Made by a program: the position numbers and the translations under genes. Source: Bacteroidia bacterium (GTDB taxonomy: Bacteria; Bacteroidota; Bacteroidia; B-17B0; Aurantibacillaceae). Taken from it: a DNA stretch of 8,284 nt. The stretch lies in NCBI GenBank assembly GCA_014379485.1, contig JACMLS010000616.1, forward strand, positions 1-8,284, given 5' to 3'. Positions 1 to 7,324 of the stretch are shown one piece after another; the first letter of the stretch is position 1, and each line of letters starts with the position of its first letter. The notes under the pieces are model-generated. The model was not told the DNA's origin and did not search any database. It saw only the letters and a program-made list of their open reading frames with translations.

Positions 1-3000
1 AGAAATTACACGGGGGTTTATTTTGTTTTCTATTTCTACAGGCTCAAAAGTTTTTCCGTCGCAATACAAATAATAAAACCTTGCCGGGCTTTTATACGTG
101 TCGTTAGAGCCGCAGCCGCCGGGTTCGTAATTGTAATTGGTGGCAACAAAAATTCTGCCGCTGTTATCCATAGAAACTGCGGTTGGAATTTCTGTTCCGA
201 GATTTCTCAGCGGCATCCATTTTCGCAAGGCGTTGTTCCAGATGTTCATTTTTCTTGAGCCGTTATCTATGGTCAATATATTTCCGTCTCCAAAATAGAA
301 CCACCTGAGTTCAGCATCCCACCAATCTTTAAAATCAGGAAGCAAAGTGCCGGCTGAGTCATTTACATTAAAAAAACCGGCGCCTGAGAAAAGCCATGTT
401 TCTCCTTTGCCATCACTATGCAATGATCTCACATCCTTAAACATTCCTGATTGCGGATCAACACTTACTTTTTTTGTTTGCAGATTTATTGTGCCCAACT
501 CTGTATTTCCATAACCGTACCTGGAACCTGGCACAAACCAAACTTCATTCTTGTTTTTCCATCCGGCCATATACGCGGTTTGCAATTTATCCCCAAATAC
601 ATCTGGCTTATAAATAAGTTCTGGTTTAAGAGCGCCTGCACTTAGTTTATAAACACTTCCTTCTGCAACAAAAACTGCATCGCCATTCTGGTTAAAATTA
701 AATCTTGAATAATCAATTTCGTTTTTTGCAAAACTTTCTCTCTTTAAATTCTCGTAAGTGTCTCCAACCAATGTCCATTTGTCATTTACTTTTTTCCACA
801 CAGAGTACGTTCCTGATGTAATTGTTACTTCCTGATTTTTTCCCGGATAAATTGCGGTAACATCTGTTGCCAGCAATCCTTTTGTGCCGCATTTTTCAAG
901 TTTATGTTTTTTAAAATCTGCCACATAAATTCCGCTACGGCAAAGCAAGGCAATGCTGTTTGTATCTATTACTTCGTAAACAGGGTAGTAGCCAGTTGTA
1001 AAATCAGAAGGAACTAGCGCTTTTATTGTATCTGTAATAAGCTGTGTTGCCTTGTTCATTTTAAAAACATACATAGTTTCGTTCTCGCGGTTCGGATCAA
1101 AATCTGCCGGGGTCTGCCCTATCTGAAACAGGCCACTCAATTTATCAATTCTTTCTTTTCTGATTTCTTTAAGGCTTTCACTAATAAATGCTGCTCTTTC
1201 TCCTTTTAACTCTTTCCATTCTTTTTCTCCTTTTGTGAGAAAAAATAATTTGTAATAATTACTGTAATTATTTTGCGGATAAGAAAATTCAAAACGGCCG
1301 GGCAATGCCGCAGAAACAAAAATGGTGTCGTTTATTTTTTCGAGATTTGTAACGTGCACTGGTCCCATTCCCTTATACATATCGGTCCAGCTTTTTCCTT
1401 TGTCTTTAGAAATAAATACGCCGCCGCTTGATCCTGTTCCAAGCCACCAGGTACCATCTTTATCAATCATAAAAGTAGTAGCATCGCAACCAAAAGGTCC
1501 TTTTTCTGAGATCCATTCTGCTTTTTCTATCTTTTTAGATGAAGAGGCCATCACCTGGTTCAGAATAGATTTTTTCCATTTCTCTTCTGCCGTAGTTGAA
1601 TTCATGAGCGAAAAATTTTTATCAAAATATTCAAACTTTCCGTTCTTTTCGGTTCTCAGAATTTCCACATCGCCACCATACATCAGAGAATTGTAGTTTG
1701 CCTCCAGCACAGCTTTTCCTGACGAATCAACAAGGCCGTAATTAGTTCCGCTTCTTATAAGCCTGTAATTACCAAATAAAGTTTCTTCTTTTAATTCGTC
1801 TAAAAGAGAAGCGTTCATTTTTTTTCCAAGATCATAATTGAAAATATCTGTTTTTCCATTTTTGTAGGCAAGCACTAATGTTGTACTTGTATAGTCAGAC
1901 ATGTGGTAGAGCGAATCGTATTCTGCGGGAATGAACTGCTCTCCGGTTTCAGAATTTACTATTCCGATCTTGTTATTTTTTTTCACTTCAATGTTTGTTC
2001 TGCTGAAATAAGTTTTCATAGGATCCCATTGCGCAGCAGAAAGTTCTTTTCCTGAACCGCTGATTATTCCCCATCTGCCATTATGCTTAAAGTAAACAAC
2101 GTTATCTTTTGCAAGTATTAACGAATCACCAAGCGGTTTTACTACAAGGCCTTTGGGAGTTGCAATGGCATTTTGTGTTGCAGAATTTAATGTATAAGCG
2201 TTGTAGTAGGGTATACGCTTAATGTTTTTAAATGTAGCAGGTACGTAAGCTGCATCTTTCATGATCAATCCGAGGTTTCCGTTTTTGTAAACCATCAGGT
2301 CACCACTCGGATATCCGTCTTCTGAATAAATATCCGAAATAGAATCTATGTTGTTCTCCAATACTTTTCCGTCTTTTGAAAGTAGGGCCCCATCGTGCAT
2401 TTTAAAAACAAGACGATGTATAATTGTGTTTGTTCCGGTACCGTAACCCGGCTTGCAGAAATAATCGTCGCTTCCTTTTTCACTTACTACGTAATATTTT
2501 TCGAGTGGGGCAATCATACCGTATTTGCCCGAAAAAATTTCTTTTCCGTCAGGTGCAAAAAGAACTGCCTTGTCTTTGTTTACAGCAGTAAAATTATAAT
2601 CGTAGGAGGAAGGGTAATTAATGTAAATTTTATCATACTGCAACGGAATAATAATTTTTTTGTCTTCATTTACAAGAGCGGCTTTTCCTTTTTTTGTAAG
2701 CCTGATAAACTTTTTCACTTTTTCTTCGGCATTATACGAGTAGAGTTCTTTATAATCACCATCACCTTCAGATACCTTTTTCCCGTCTAAATCAAAAATA
2801 AAGTTTGTTCCCCCTGTTGGTTTTTCGTAATATTCAAGCGGGTCTGCCCATTCTGATTTGTCAGGCACATTCTCATACGCCATTGCAATTTCTCTTTCTT
2901 TTCCGCCTTTATTCGCAACAAATTTATCTGTGCCGTCAAAATTTATATAATCATAGGCAACTGGTATTACCTGTTTTCCTTTGTTATCAAAAAGGCCCCA

Positions 3001-4530
3001 CTTTCCGCCAACCATAAAAGAATCGCGCCCGGTAAAATGAATTACAGTGTCTATTTCATTTCCGAACGCATCGTAATTAAACGTATTTGTTTGTCCGCTA
3101 TAATCCAGGTATTTTTTTGTACCCCCTTTATTTACCAGGTAATATGTTTCGCGCAAACTTGTGATCACTTCGTATTGCGCCGGAATAATTACAAGGCCTT
3201 TATCACTTATAAGGCCCCATTTTTTATTTTTTGCAACACTTATTACATAATTATATCGTGGCCTCACACTATCATCAGCATAAAAACTGTTTGATTGCCC
3301 AATATCATCGTAATCAAGTTTTTTATTCAGAACTCCTTTTTCGTTTATGAAAAAAAGCCGGTTGCCAGATCTGATAATAAAAAGATCGCCAATTGATCTG
3401 AGGGCAGGAGGTAATTGCTCTGAAACAGAAACACCTTCTACTTCTCTGAACGGATCTAACATATAAAATTTATAACCTGATTTGTTTATAGAAATGAGAG
3501 GGACTCTGTATAACAGATCGTTTGAAGAATAAAATCCGTCTCTGCTGTTATAAAGAGAAGTATCTGTTTGTGAGAGAAAATGAAAATCAGAAACAGCCGG
3601 ATCAAAATCTTCTCCGTGCATCATTTTTGGATAAGTTAAACCCAGATCATTTACACCATCTGCCAGTTTATTAAATTTTTCGTCGTAAAGGCTCATACTG
3701 CCTCCTGATGTGAGGGGAAATGTTTTTACTGTCATTAATCTTCTCAAAGCTTCTTCGCCGGAATACGGGTCAAAGTCATATGCTTCCACAAATTCTGTTC
3801 GGCTTATTGATTTTTTTGAAGAGCCGGTCAATACAACAAAGAGCGCCTTGCCAGTTGGCTCATTTGACCGGGTAATTTCAAATACATAAAGCGTGTCTGC
3901 TGGACTGTTGTTTATTTTTTTTTCTTTTGCAGAATAGTAATCGTATTTTCCGTTTGTGAGACATGTAAAATAATTTGCCTGGTAATTCTCTGTATAAATA
4001 GTATCATACTCCGGCTTTGTAATTGCTTTTAAACCGGGTGCCGCAGAGATGAGTCCGCAACGCCCTCCTTTTACAACAACAATGGGCTGAAAAAAAAGCG
4101 CCGTAAAATCCATTCCCTCAAATTTTGCAAAGGTGCACCGTTTGCTCCCGTTAATTGATGTGGCAAATGTGTTTTGAGATCCGAGTTCCTTTGGTAACCT
4201 GTAAGAAATCATAATCTCAGACCACGGGCCCGAAATATTTCCGAGCGAATCTGCCATCATAAATTCAGTTCCGTTAATGACCGGAATAGAATAAATCTCA
4301 TCGCACAGCTCATAAGATATTTTTCCTTTTACGCCAATATACACAGCGTTTTTAATTCCGGTAGAATCTCCGATCGTAAACCTCATAATTGTATCGTAAA
4401 CCGGCTCCAGTACCTGGCTTTTATCTGGTTTATAAAGACCATACTTTTTTCCGTTAAACTCCGTTTTAAGCTGGGCATTAATAGAAATTAAAAGGAAAAA
4501 AAAGATGGCAGAGAGAATTATTTTTTTCAT
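1..4530 (-). CDS. Giant exported WG-repeat / beta-propeller protein (C-terminus beyond window)
   Basis: The frame runs unbroken for 1510 codons from an ATG at 4528-4530 to base 1, with no stop, so the C-terminus is missing. Residues 1-19 form a signal peptide (MKK, then a hydrophobic stretch, ending S-I-N-A before Q20), which also supports this start. Residues about 27-950 hold at least nine degenerate WG-type repeats, for example around W438, W511 and W820, each a K-W-G-L-like strand followed about 15 residues later by I-P-x-x-Y-D-x-I. From about residue 1020 the character changes to propeller-like blades: D-G-T-W-W-L-G-T at about 1025-1032, then G-G-V-F-I-S and G-K-S-W (W1048), as in BNR/sialidase or Reg_prop repeats. 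Further blade-like strands lie near W1379 and I1460. WG and propeller repeats usually mediate binding, so no enzymatic role is claimed. A T9SS sorting domain could lie in the missing end; alternatively the propeller could lead into a sensor kinase. The gene is divergent from the neighbouring operon. Confidence 0.93.
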   Translation of the reverse strand, partial: MKKIILSAIFFFLLISINAQLKTEFNGKKYGLYKPDKSQVLEPVYDTIMRFTIGDSTGIKNAVYIGVKGKISYELCDEIYSIPVINGTEFMMADSLGNISGPWSEIMISYRLPKELGSQNTFATSINGSKRCTFAKFEGMDFTALFFQPIVVVKGGRCGLISAAPGLKAITKPEYDTIYTENYQANYFTCLTNGKYDYYSAKEKKINNSPADTLYVFEITRSNEPTGKALFVVLTGSSKKSISRTEFVEAYDFDPYSGEEALRRLMTVKTFPLTSGGSMSLYDEKFNKLADGVNDLGLTYPKMMHGEDFDPAVSDFHFLSQTDTSLYNSRDGFYSSNDLLYRVPLISINKSGYKFYMLDPFREVEGVSVSEQLPPALRSIGDLFIIRSGNRLFFINEKGVLNKKLDYDDIGQSNSFYADDSVRPRYNYVISVAKNKKWGLISDKGLVIIPAQYEVITSLRETYYLVNKGGTKKYLDYSGQTNTFNYDAFGNEIDTVIHFTGRDSFMVGGKWGLFDNKGKQVIPVAYDYINFDGTDKFVANKGGKEREIAMAYENVPDKSEWADPLEYYEKPTGGTNFIFDLDGKKVSEGDGDYKELYSYNAEEKVKKFIRLTKKGKAALVNEDKKIIIPLQYDKIYINYPSSYDYNFTAVNKDKAVLFAPDGKEIFSGKYGMIAPLEKYYVVSEKGSDDYFCKPGYGTGTNTIIHRLVFKMHDGALLSKDGKVLENNIDSISDIYSEDGYPSGDLMVYKNGNLGLIMKDAAYVPATFKNIKRIPYYNAYTLNSATQNAIATPKGLVVKPLGDSLILAKDNVVYFKHNGRWGIISGSGKELSAAQWDPMKTYFSRTNIEVKKNNKIGIVNSETGEQFIPAEYDSLYHMSDYTSTTLVLAYKNGKTDIFNYDLGKKMNASLLDELKEETLFGNYRLIRSGTNYGLVDSSGKAVLEANYNSLMYGGDVEILRTEKNGKFEYFDKNFSLMNSTTAEEKWKKSILNQVMASSSKKIEKAEWISEKGPFGCDATTFMIDKDGTWWLGTGSSGGVFISKDKGKSWTDMYKGMGPVHVTNLEKINDTIFVSAALPGRFEFSYPQNNYSNYYKLFFLTKGEKEWKELKGERAAFISESLKEIRKERIDKLSGLFQIGQTPADFDPNRENETMYVFKMNKATQLITDTIKALVPSDFTTGYYPVYEVIDTNSIALLCRSGIYVADFKKHKLEKCGTKGLLATDVTAIYPGKNQEVTITSGTYSVWKKVNDKWTLVGDTYENLKRESFAKNEIDYSRFNFNQNGDAVFVAEGSVYKLSAGALKPELIYKPDVFGDKLQTAYMAGWKNKNEVWFVPGSRYGYGNTELGTINLQTKKVSVDPQSGMFKDVRSLHSDGKGETWLFSGAGFFNVNDSAGTLLPDFKDWWDAELRWFYFGDGNILTIDNGSRKMNIWNNALRKWMPLRNLGTEIPTAVSMDNSGRIFVATNYNYEPGGCGSNDTYKSPARFYYLYCDGKTFEPVEIENKINPRVIS
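1681..4452 (-). repeat. WG-type protein repeat field within the giant gene
   Basis: This part encodes residues about 27-950 of the exported giant protein. Repeat units recognised by eye begin near residues 27, 156, 435, 508, 612, 750, 817, 853 and 929. The fullest match the WG pattern (K-W-G-L, then D-x-x-G, then I-I-P-x-x-Y-D). Others have lost the tryptophan (K-Y-G-L at 29-32, R-C-G-L at 157-160, K-I-G-I near 855, N-Y-G-L near 931). The repeats are diverged in both protein and DNA, so this is not a tandem DNA repeat and is unlikely to recombine. The long spacing between the second and third units (about residues 180-430) suggests further degenerate units or an inserted domain I could not identify. 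Confidence 0.75.
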
Positions 4531-4553
4531 AAAACACTTGTTAAATAAGAGTT

Positions 4554-4580
4554 CAAAGTAATTAATTTAATCAAAGCAAA
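4554..4580 (-). promoter_or_regulatory. Weak candidate promoter for the giant minus-strand gene
   Basis: On the minus strand, TTACTTTG (4554-4561) is one mismatch from the Bacteroidota -7 element TAnnTTTG, and TTTG elements at 4577-4580 and 4572-4575 lie upstream. The larger gap, 15 bases, is shorter than the usual 17-23, so the match is imperfect. The -7-like box ends 23 bases before the start codon, implying a very short leader. Confidence 0.3.
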
Positions 4581-4640
4581 AACTTAAAAGCAGTGAATAG
4601 TTAAAAAAACCTTACTAAAACACAGCTCCCTTTTTTTTTG

Positions 4641-4648
4641 TACTTTAG
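4641..4648 (+). promoter_or_regulatory. Candidate -7 promoter element for the plus-strand operon
   Basis: TACTTTAG differs at one position from the Bacteroidota -7 consensus TAnnTTTG and directly follows a run of nine T and a G (4631-4640). Transcription from here would give a leader of roughly 40 bases before the ATG at 4698. No good TTTG element is visible at the expected -33 distance, so support is limited to the one box and its position in the divergent gap. Confidence 0.3.
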
Positions 4649-4697
4649 TGTCTTGCAAAACGTAGCGGCAGAACAAAAAAAACCAATTGAAAAAACT

Positions 4698-5306
4698 ATG
4701 AATTTTTTAAGAATTTTACTTTGTGTTTTGGTTTTATGTTTTTTTGGTAAGACCCCGGGCCAGGTTTATTTTACCAATGTAAAAGCACAGGCCGCCAATC
4801 CTTACCAGGCTTTTATCAGTTGGACTATTGCTGCCGGATCTACAACTTGTTCAGGCATTGAGGTACAGACCTCACTCGACAGTTTTGCAAATTACAGCTC
4901 CATTTACACAGTGCCAGGTATTTGCGGGGGTTCGTCCAGCGATCAATCGTATGATTATACACACAACAATCCTGACATTCATAAAAAAAATTATTACCGT
5001 ATATATGCCCCAACCGGCGGATATTCTCCGATAGTAATGGTAGATTTTGGCGCTATTAACGGGGAGTACAATATTTATCCGGATCCGATTTCAGACGCAA
5101 CTGTGCTGACTTTTGACAATCCTAACTCTGACCCAATGATTCTTGATATTGTTAATGCAAAAGGCTACCGGCTTTTTTATATACCTTATATTACTACAAC
5201 ACAATTCAATTTACCCAAAAGCTGGTTTGAGGGCGGAATGTATTATTTCCGTTTGATCAATCCCTCAGGAGGTATTATCAGAGGTAAATTTATTGTTATA
5301 GAATAA
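4698..5306 (+). CDS. T9SS-exported small protein, FN3-like domain plus type A sorting domain
   Basis: A 202-residue protein. The ATG at 4698 is chosen because it places a signal peptide (MNFLRILLCV, then a hydrophobic stretch, probably cleaved near Q22) at the N-terminus; a longer frame from a TTG at 4638 would bury it and start upstream of the likely transcript. Residues about 24-115 look like a fibronectin-III or similar beta-sandwich (A-F-I-S-W-T strand at 38-43, Y-Y-R-I near 99-102), with two cysteines, C51 and C76, that could pair in the periplasm. Residues about 124-202 resemble the T9SS type A sorting domain: Y-N-I-Y-P-D-P at 124-130, a central L-D-I-V-N-A-K-G strand at 149-156, F-E-G-G-M-Y-Y-F at 177-184, and a final G-K-F-I-V strand. 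It should cross the outer membrane by T9SS and be cell-attached or released. Its ligand is unknown. It is the first gene of a tight operon, with no Shine-Dalgarno sequence, as is usual in the phylum. Confidence 0.88.
   Translation: MNFLRILLCVLVLCFFGKTPGQVYFTNVKAQAANPYQAFISWTIAAGSTTCSGIEVQTSLDSFANYSSIYTVPGICGGSSSDQSYDYTHNNPDIHKKNYYRIYAPTGGYSPIVMVDFGAINGEYNIYPDPISDATVLTFDNPNSDPMILDIVNAKGYRLFYIPYITTTQFNLPKSWFEGGMYYFRLINPSGGIIRGKFIVIE
5067..5303 (+). other. T9SS type A C-terminal sorting domain (coding region)
   Basis: Encodes about the last 79 residues of the small exported protein. The family pattern (Y-P-N-P near the start, then T-I-x-F-type, D-x-x-G, L-x-x-G-x-Y-x-x-x-L and a basic-hydrophobic last strand) is followed closely, with D for N in the first motif (Y-P-D-P). 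In known T9SS cargo this domain is recognised by the translocon and removed after export. Confidence 0.8.
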
Positions 5307-5308
5307 CA

Positions 5309-7324
5309 ATGGCAAAGCCGAAAAAAAAACCTGCTGCAGAACCAGTAAGATCAATTTCTTCTCCGCAAAAAAAAGCAGAAATAAAACACAATCATTCAAA
5401 TTCTGTTTTTAATACCCAGCGCTTTTGGCTTATACTTGCACCAATTGTTGCATTTCTATTGTACTGCAACACGCTCTCTAACGGATACGCATTAGATGAC
5501 CTTGCGGTGATCAGTCAGAATAAATTTGTACAGAAAGGTTTTGGTGGTTTTGGCGATATTTTTACAACTTATTATTGGGCAGGTTTCTGGACCAATTATT
5601 CAGGCCTCTACCGCCCGCTGAGTTTAATTTTGTTTGCTACAGAATGGGCAATTTCTCCCAATAACACAGTTCTTTTTCACCTGGTAAATGTTTTATTGTA
5701 TGCGCTGTCGGCTTTTTTGCTTTTAAGGTTTCTTTTAAAATTGTTTCCGGCAGAAAAAATAATTTTTCCGGTTATTGCCACTCTTATTTTCATTTTTAAT
5801 CCAATGCACACAGAGGTGGTGGCCAATATTAAAAGTGCAGATGAAATTCTTTACCTCATCTTTTTTATACTGAGTGCCAGCTGGCTTTTAAAAAGTGTGG
5901 AGTCTGGAAAAATGAGTCACAAAATTATTTCAGGAGTCTTTCTTTTGCTCTCACTGCTAAGTAAAGAGGGCGCCATTCTTTTTATTCCGGTTTTAGGTTT
6001 ACTGCTTTTTATGTTCAGAAGTGTTGAACTTAAAAAAATATTTTCATTTCTGTTGCCTCACCTTATTTTTACAGCACTGTGGCTTTTGCTGCATTATTAC
6101 ATTATTGAGCATGGACCTGCTTATAAACCATACGAGTGGCGCGATAATTCTCTTTTGGCAAGCGATAGTTTTTTTATTCAGAAAAGTACAGCCATTGGTT
6201 TTTTAGGAAGATACATTATTAAATCATTTTTACCCTACCAAATGGCCTGGGATTATTCTTACCCTGCCATTCCAAATACCGGTTTATTCAGCGCCTGGCC
6301 AATGATTGGTCTTATCCTTTCTCTATTCCTGCTTTTTATTGCCATAAAATATTTCAAAAAAAATCCGGTCATTTCTTTTTCTATTCTTTTCTTTTTTATC
6401 ACCATTGCGCTTACCAGCAACATTTTTAAAACAATTGGTGCAAATATTGCTGATCGGTTTTTATTTGTGCCCTCTCTTGGAACGGCACTCCTGATTTCGT
6501 ATTGCCTTTCGCAGATAAAAATCAAAAACCAGGCACTCATTGTTTTACTGGCATGTCCGCTCTTTATTTTTTACTCTTTTAAAACTGTTAACCGTAATAA
6601 TGATTGGAAAAATGATTTTACGCTCAATCAAAAAGATCTTGCAACAGTAGCAAATTCTGCAAGGCTTCATTACAATTACGGAATTCTTCTTTTAAATGAT
6701 GTTTATCCGCAAGAACAAAACGAAGAAAGAAAATCGCTGATGCTGCAGGAAATTCAGGAACATCTTAAAAAAGCAATTGAGCTTGTGCCAAAGGATATGA
6801 AACCGCAAGACCCCGCGCCATGGGCGGCAATGGGAATTGCGAAATACAGAGAAAAAAAATATTCAGAAGCCATTGACGCAATGAAAACAGGCATCAGTTT
6901 AAACCCCGGAGATTTTTCGCAATACGGAAATCTGGCGGATGCTTTTTTTATGAAGAAAGATTACGACAGTTCTATCTATTATCATAAATTCTGTGTTGAG
7001 AAAAATGTTATTTACAGAGACACCTGGAATTTTTTAGGCACAGCTTATTTTGAGAAAAAAAATTATCCCGAAGCATTAAAATGTTTTGAAAAAGGAGTTG
7101 CACGCGACTCGCTTTATGCAGAACTGTGGATGAATTATGCCAATGCACTTGCAATAAATAAAGAATTCGCCAAAGCAATTCCTTGTTTTCAGAAAGCTTA
7201 TGATCTTGATAACGGAAAAGTAAAAGCCCTTTATTTTATGGCTCTTACGTATCAGAACATGGGCGATTCTTTAAACACCCAAAAATTTCTTGATCTATAC
7301 AATGAAAAGAATACGAAAAAATGA
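5309..7324 (+). CDS. TMTC/PMT-like GT-C membrane protein with C-terminal TPR repeats
   Basis: A 671-residue protein starting 2 bases after the upstream stop. A lysine-rich cytoplasmic head (residues 1-38) is followed by roughly ten to twelve hydrophobic segments (first at about 39-53, last at about 408-424). Features of the TMTC/PMT branch of GT-C glycosyltransferases are visible: an acidic pair D63-D64 in the first outer loop (the usual catalytic or metal position), Y-R-P-L at 101-104, H-L-V-N at 124-127, M-H-T-E-V-V at 166-171, S-A-D-E at 176-179, S-K-E at 218-220, D-R-F-L-F-V-P-S at 382-389 and the linker N-D-W-K-N-D at 431-436. Residues about 448-666 form five or six TPR units. In eukaryotic TMTCs, which O-mannosylate cadherins, TPRs face the lumen; the periplasm would be the equivalent here. 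A transferase acting on an envelope protein or glycan is inferred; donor and acceptor are unknown. Some bacterial relatives are annotated only as TPR proteins. Confidence 0.85.
   Translation: MAKPKKKPAAEPVRSISSPQKKAEIKHNHSNSVFNTQRFWLILAPIVAFLLYCNTLSNGYALDDLAVISQNKFVQKGFGGFGDIFTTYYWAGFWTNYSGLYRPLSLILFATEWAISPNNTVLFHLVNVLLYALSAFLLLRFLLKLFPAEKIIFPVIATLIFIFNPMHTEVVANIKSADEILYLIFFILSASWLLKSVESGKMSHKIISGVFLLLSLLSKEGAILFIPVLGLLLFMFRSVELKKIFSFLLPHLIFTALWLLLHYYIIEHGPAYKPYEWRDNSLLASDSFFIQKSTAIGFLGRYIIKSFLPYQMAWDYSYPAIPNTGLFSAWPMIGLILSLFLLFIAIKYFKKNPVISFSILFFFITIALTSNIFKTIGANIADRFLFVPSLGTALLISYCLSQIKIKNQALIVLLACPLFIFYSFKTVNRNNDWKNDFTLNQKDLATVANSARLHYNYGILLLNDVYPQEQNEERKSLMLQEIQEHLKKAIELVPKDMKPQDPAPWAAMGIAKYREKKYSEAIDAMKTGISLNPGDFSQYGNLADAFFMKKDYDSSIYYHKFCVEKNVIYRDTWNFLGTAYFEKKNYPEALKCFEKGVARDSLYAELWMNYANALAINKEFAKAIPCFQKAYDLDNGKVKALYFMALTYQNMGDSLNTQKFLDLYNEKNTKK
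6650..7306 (+). repeat. TPR array of the GT-C-like protein
   Basis: Encodes residues about 448-666. Units with the TPR spacing of 34 residues start near 503 (W505, A507, G509, Y513, Y518, A521), 537 (N541, A543, Y552), 571 (W573, G577, Y580, Y586, A589), 605 (W607, Y610, A611, A621) and 639 (Y642, A645). An earlier, longer unit at 448-492 is interrupted by an acidic insert. TPRs bind peptides or partner proteins, so this part probably recruits the acceptor or another envelope protein. Confidence 0.85.
7321..7324 (+). other. ATGA stop/start overlap (translational coupling)
   Basis: The start codon of the downstream gene overlaps the TGA stop of the GT-C-like gene by the four bases ATGA. Only an A/G-rich stretch (GAAAAGAATACG, 7303-7314) precedes it, so re-initiation by terminating ribosomes is the simplest way to start this gene. 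It implies coupled expression of the two proteins. Confidence 0.8.

Noticed and set aside
1322..1696. A 124-codon plus-strand open frame
   Set aside because: It lies wholly antisense to the giant gene, whose frame is continuous and shows domain motifs here; the plus-strand translation has no recognisable features.
2395..3294. Three plus-strand open frames (2395-2790, 2805-3017, 3037-3294)
   Set aside because: All are antisense to the WG-repeat region. Their phenylalanine-rich translations are the mirror of lysine-rich codons on the real strand.
1..4530. Possible frameshifts or pseudogene status of the giant gene
   Set aside because: The recognisable tryptophan and glycine codons of repeats from one end to the other (W438, W511, W820, W1028, W1048, W1379) all fall in one frame with no internal stop.
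4638..4697. A 20-residue N-terminal extension of the small exported protein from a TTG codon
   Set aside because: It would put a charged stretch before the signal peptide and begin upstream of the candidate -7 box; the ATG at 4698 gives a normal signal peptide.
4828..5034. A 68-codon plus-strand open frame in another frame of the small exported protein gene
   Set aside because: It is contained within a better-supported gene with a signal peptide and sorting domain.
6259..6540. A 93-codon minus-strand open frame
   Set aside because: It is antisense to the membrane-domain part of the GT-C-like gene, which shows family motifs in this stretch.
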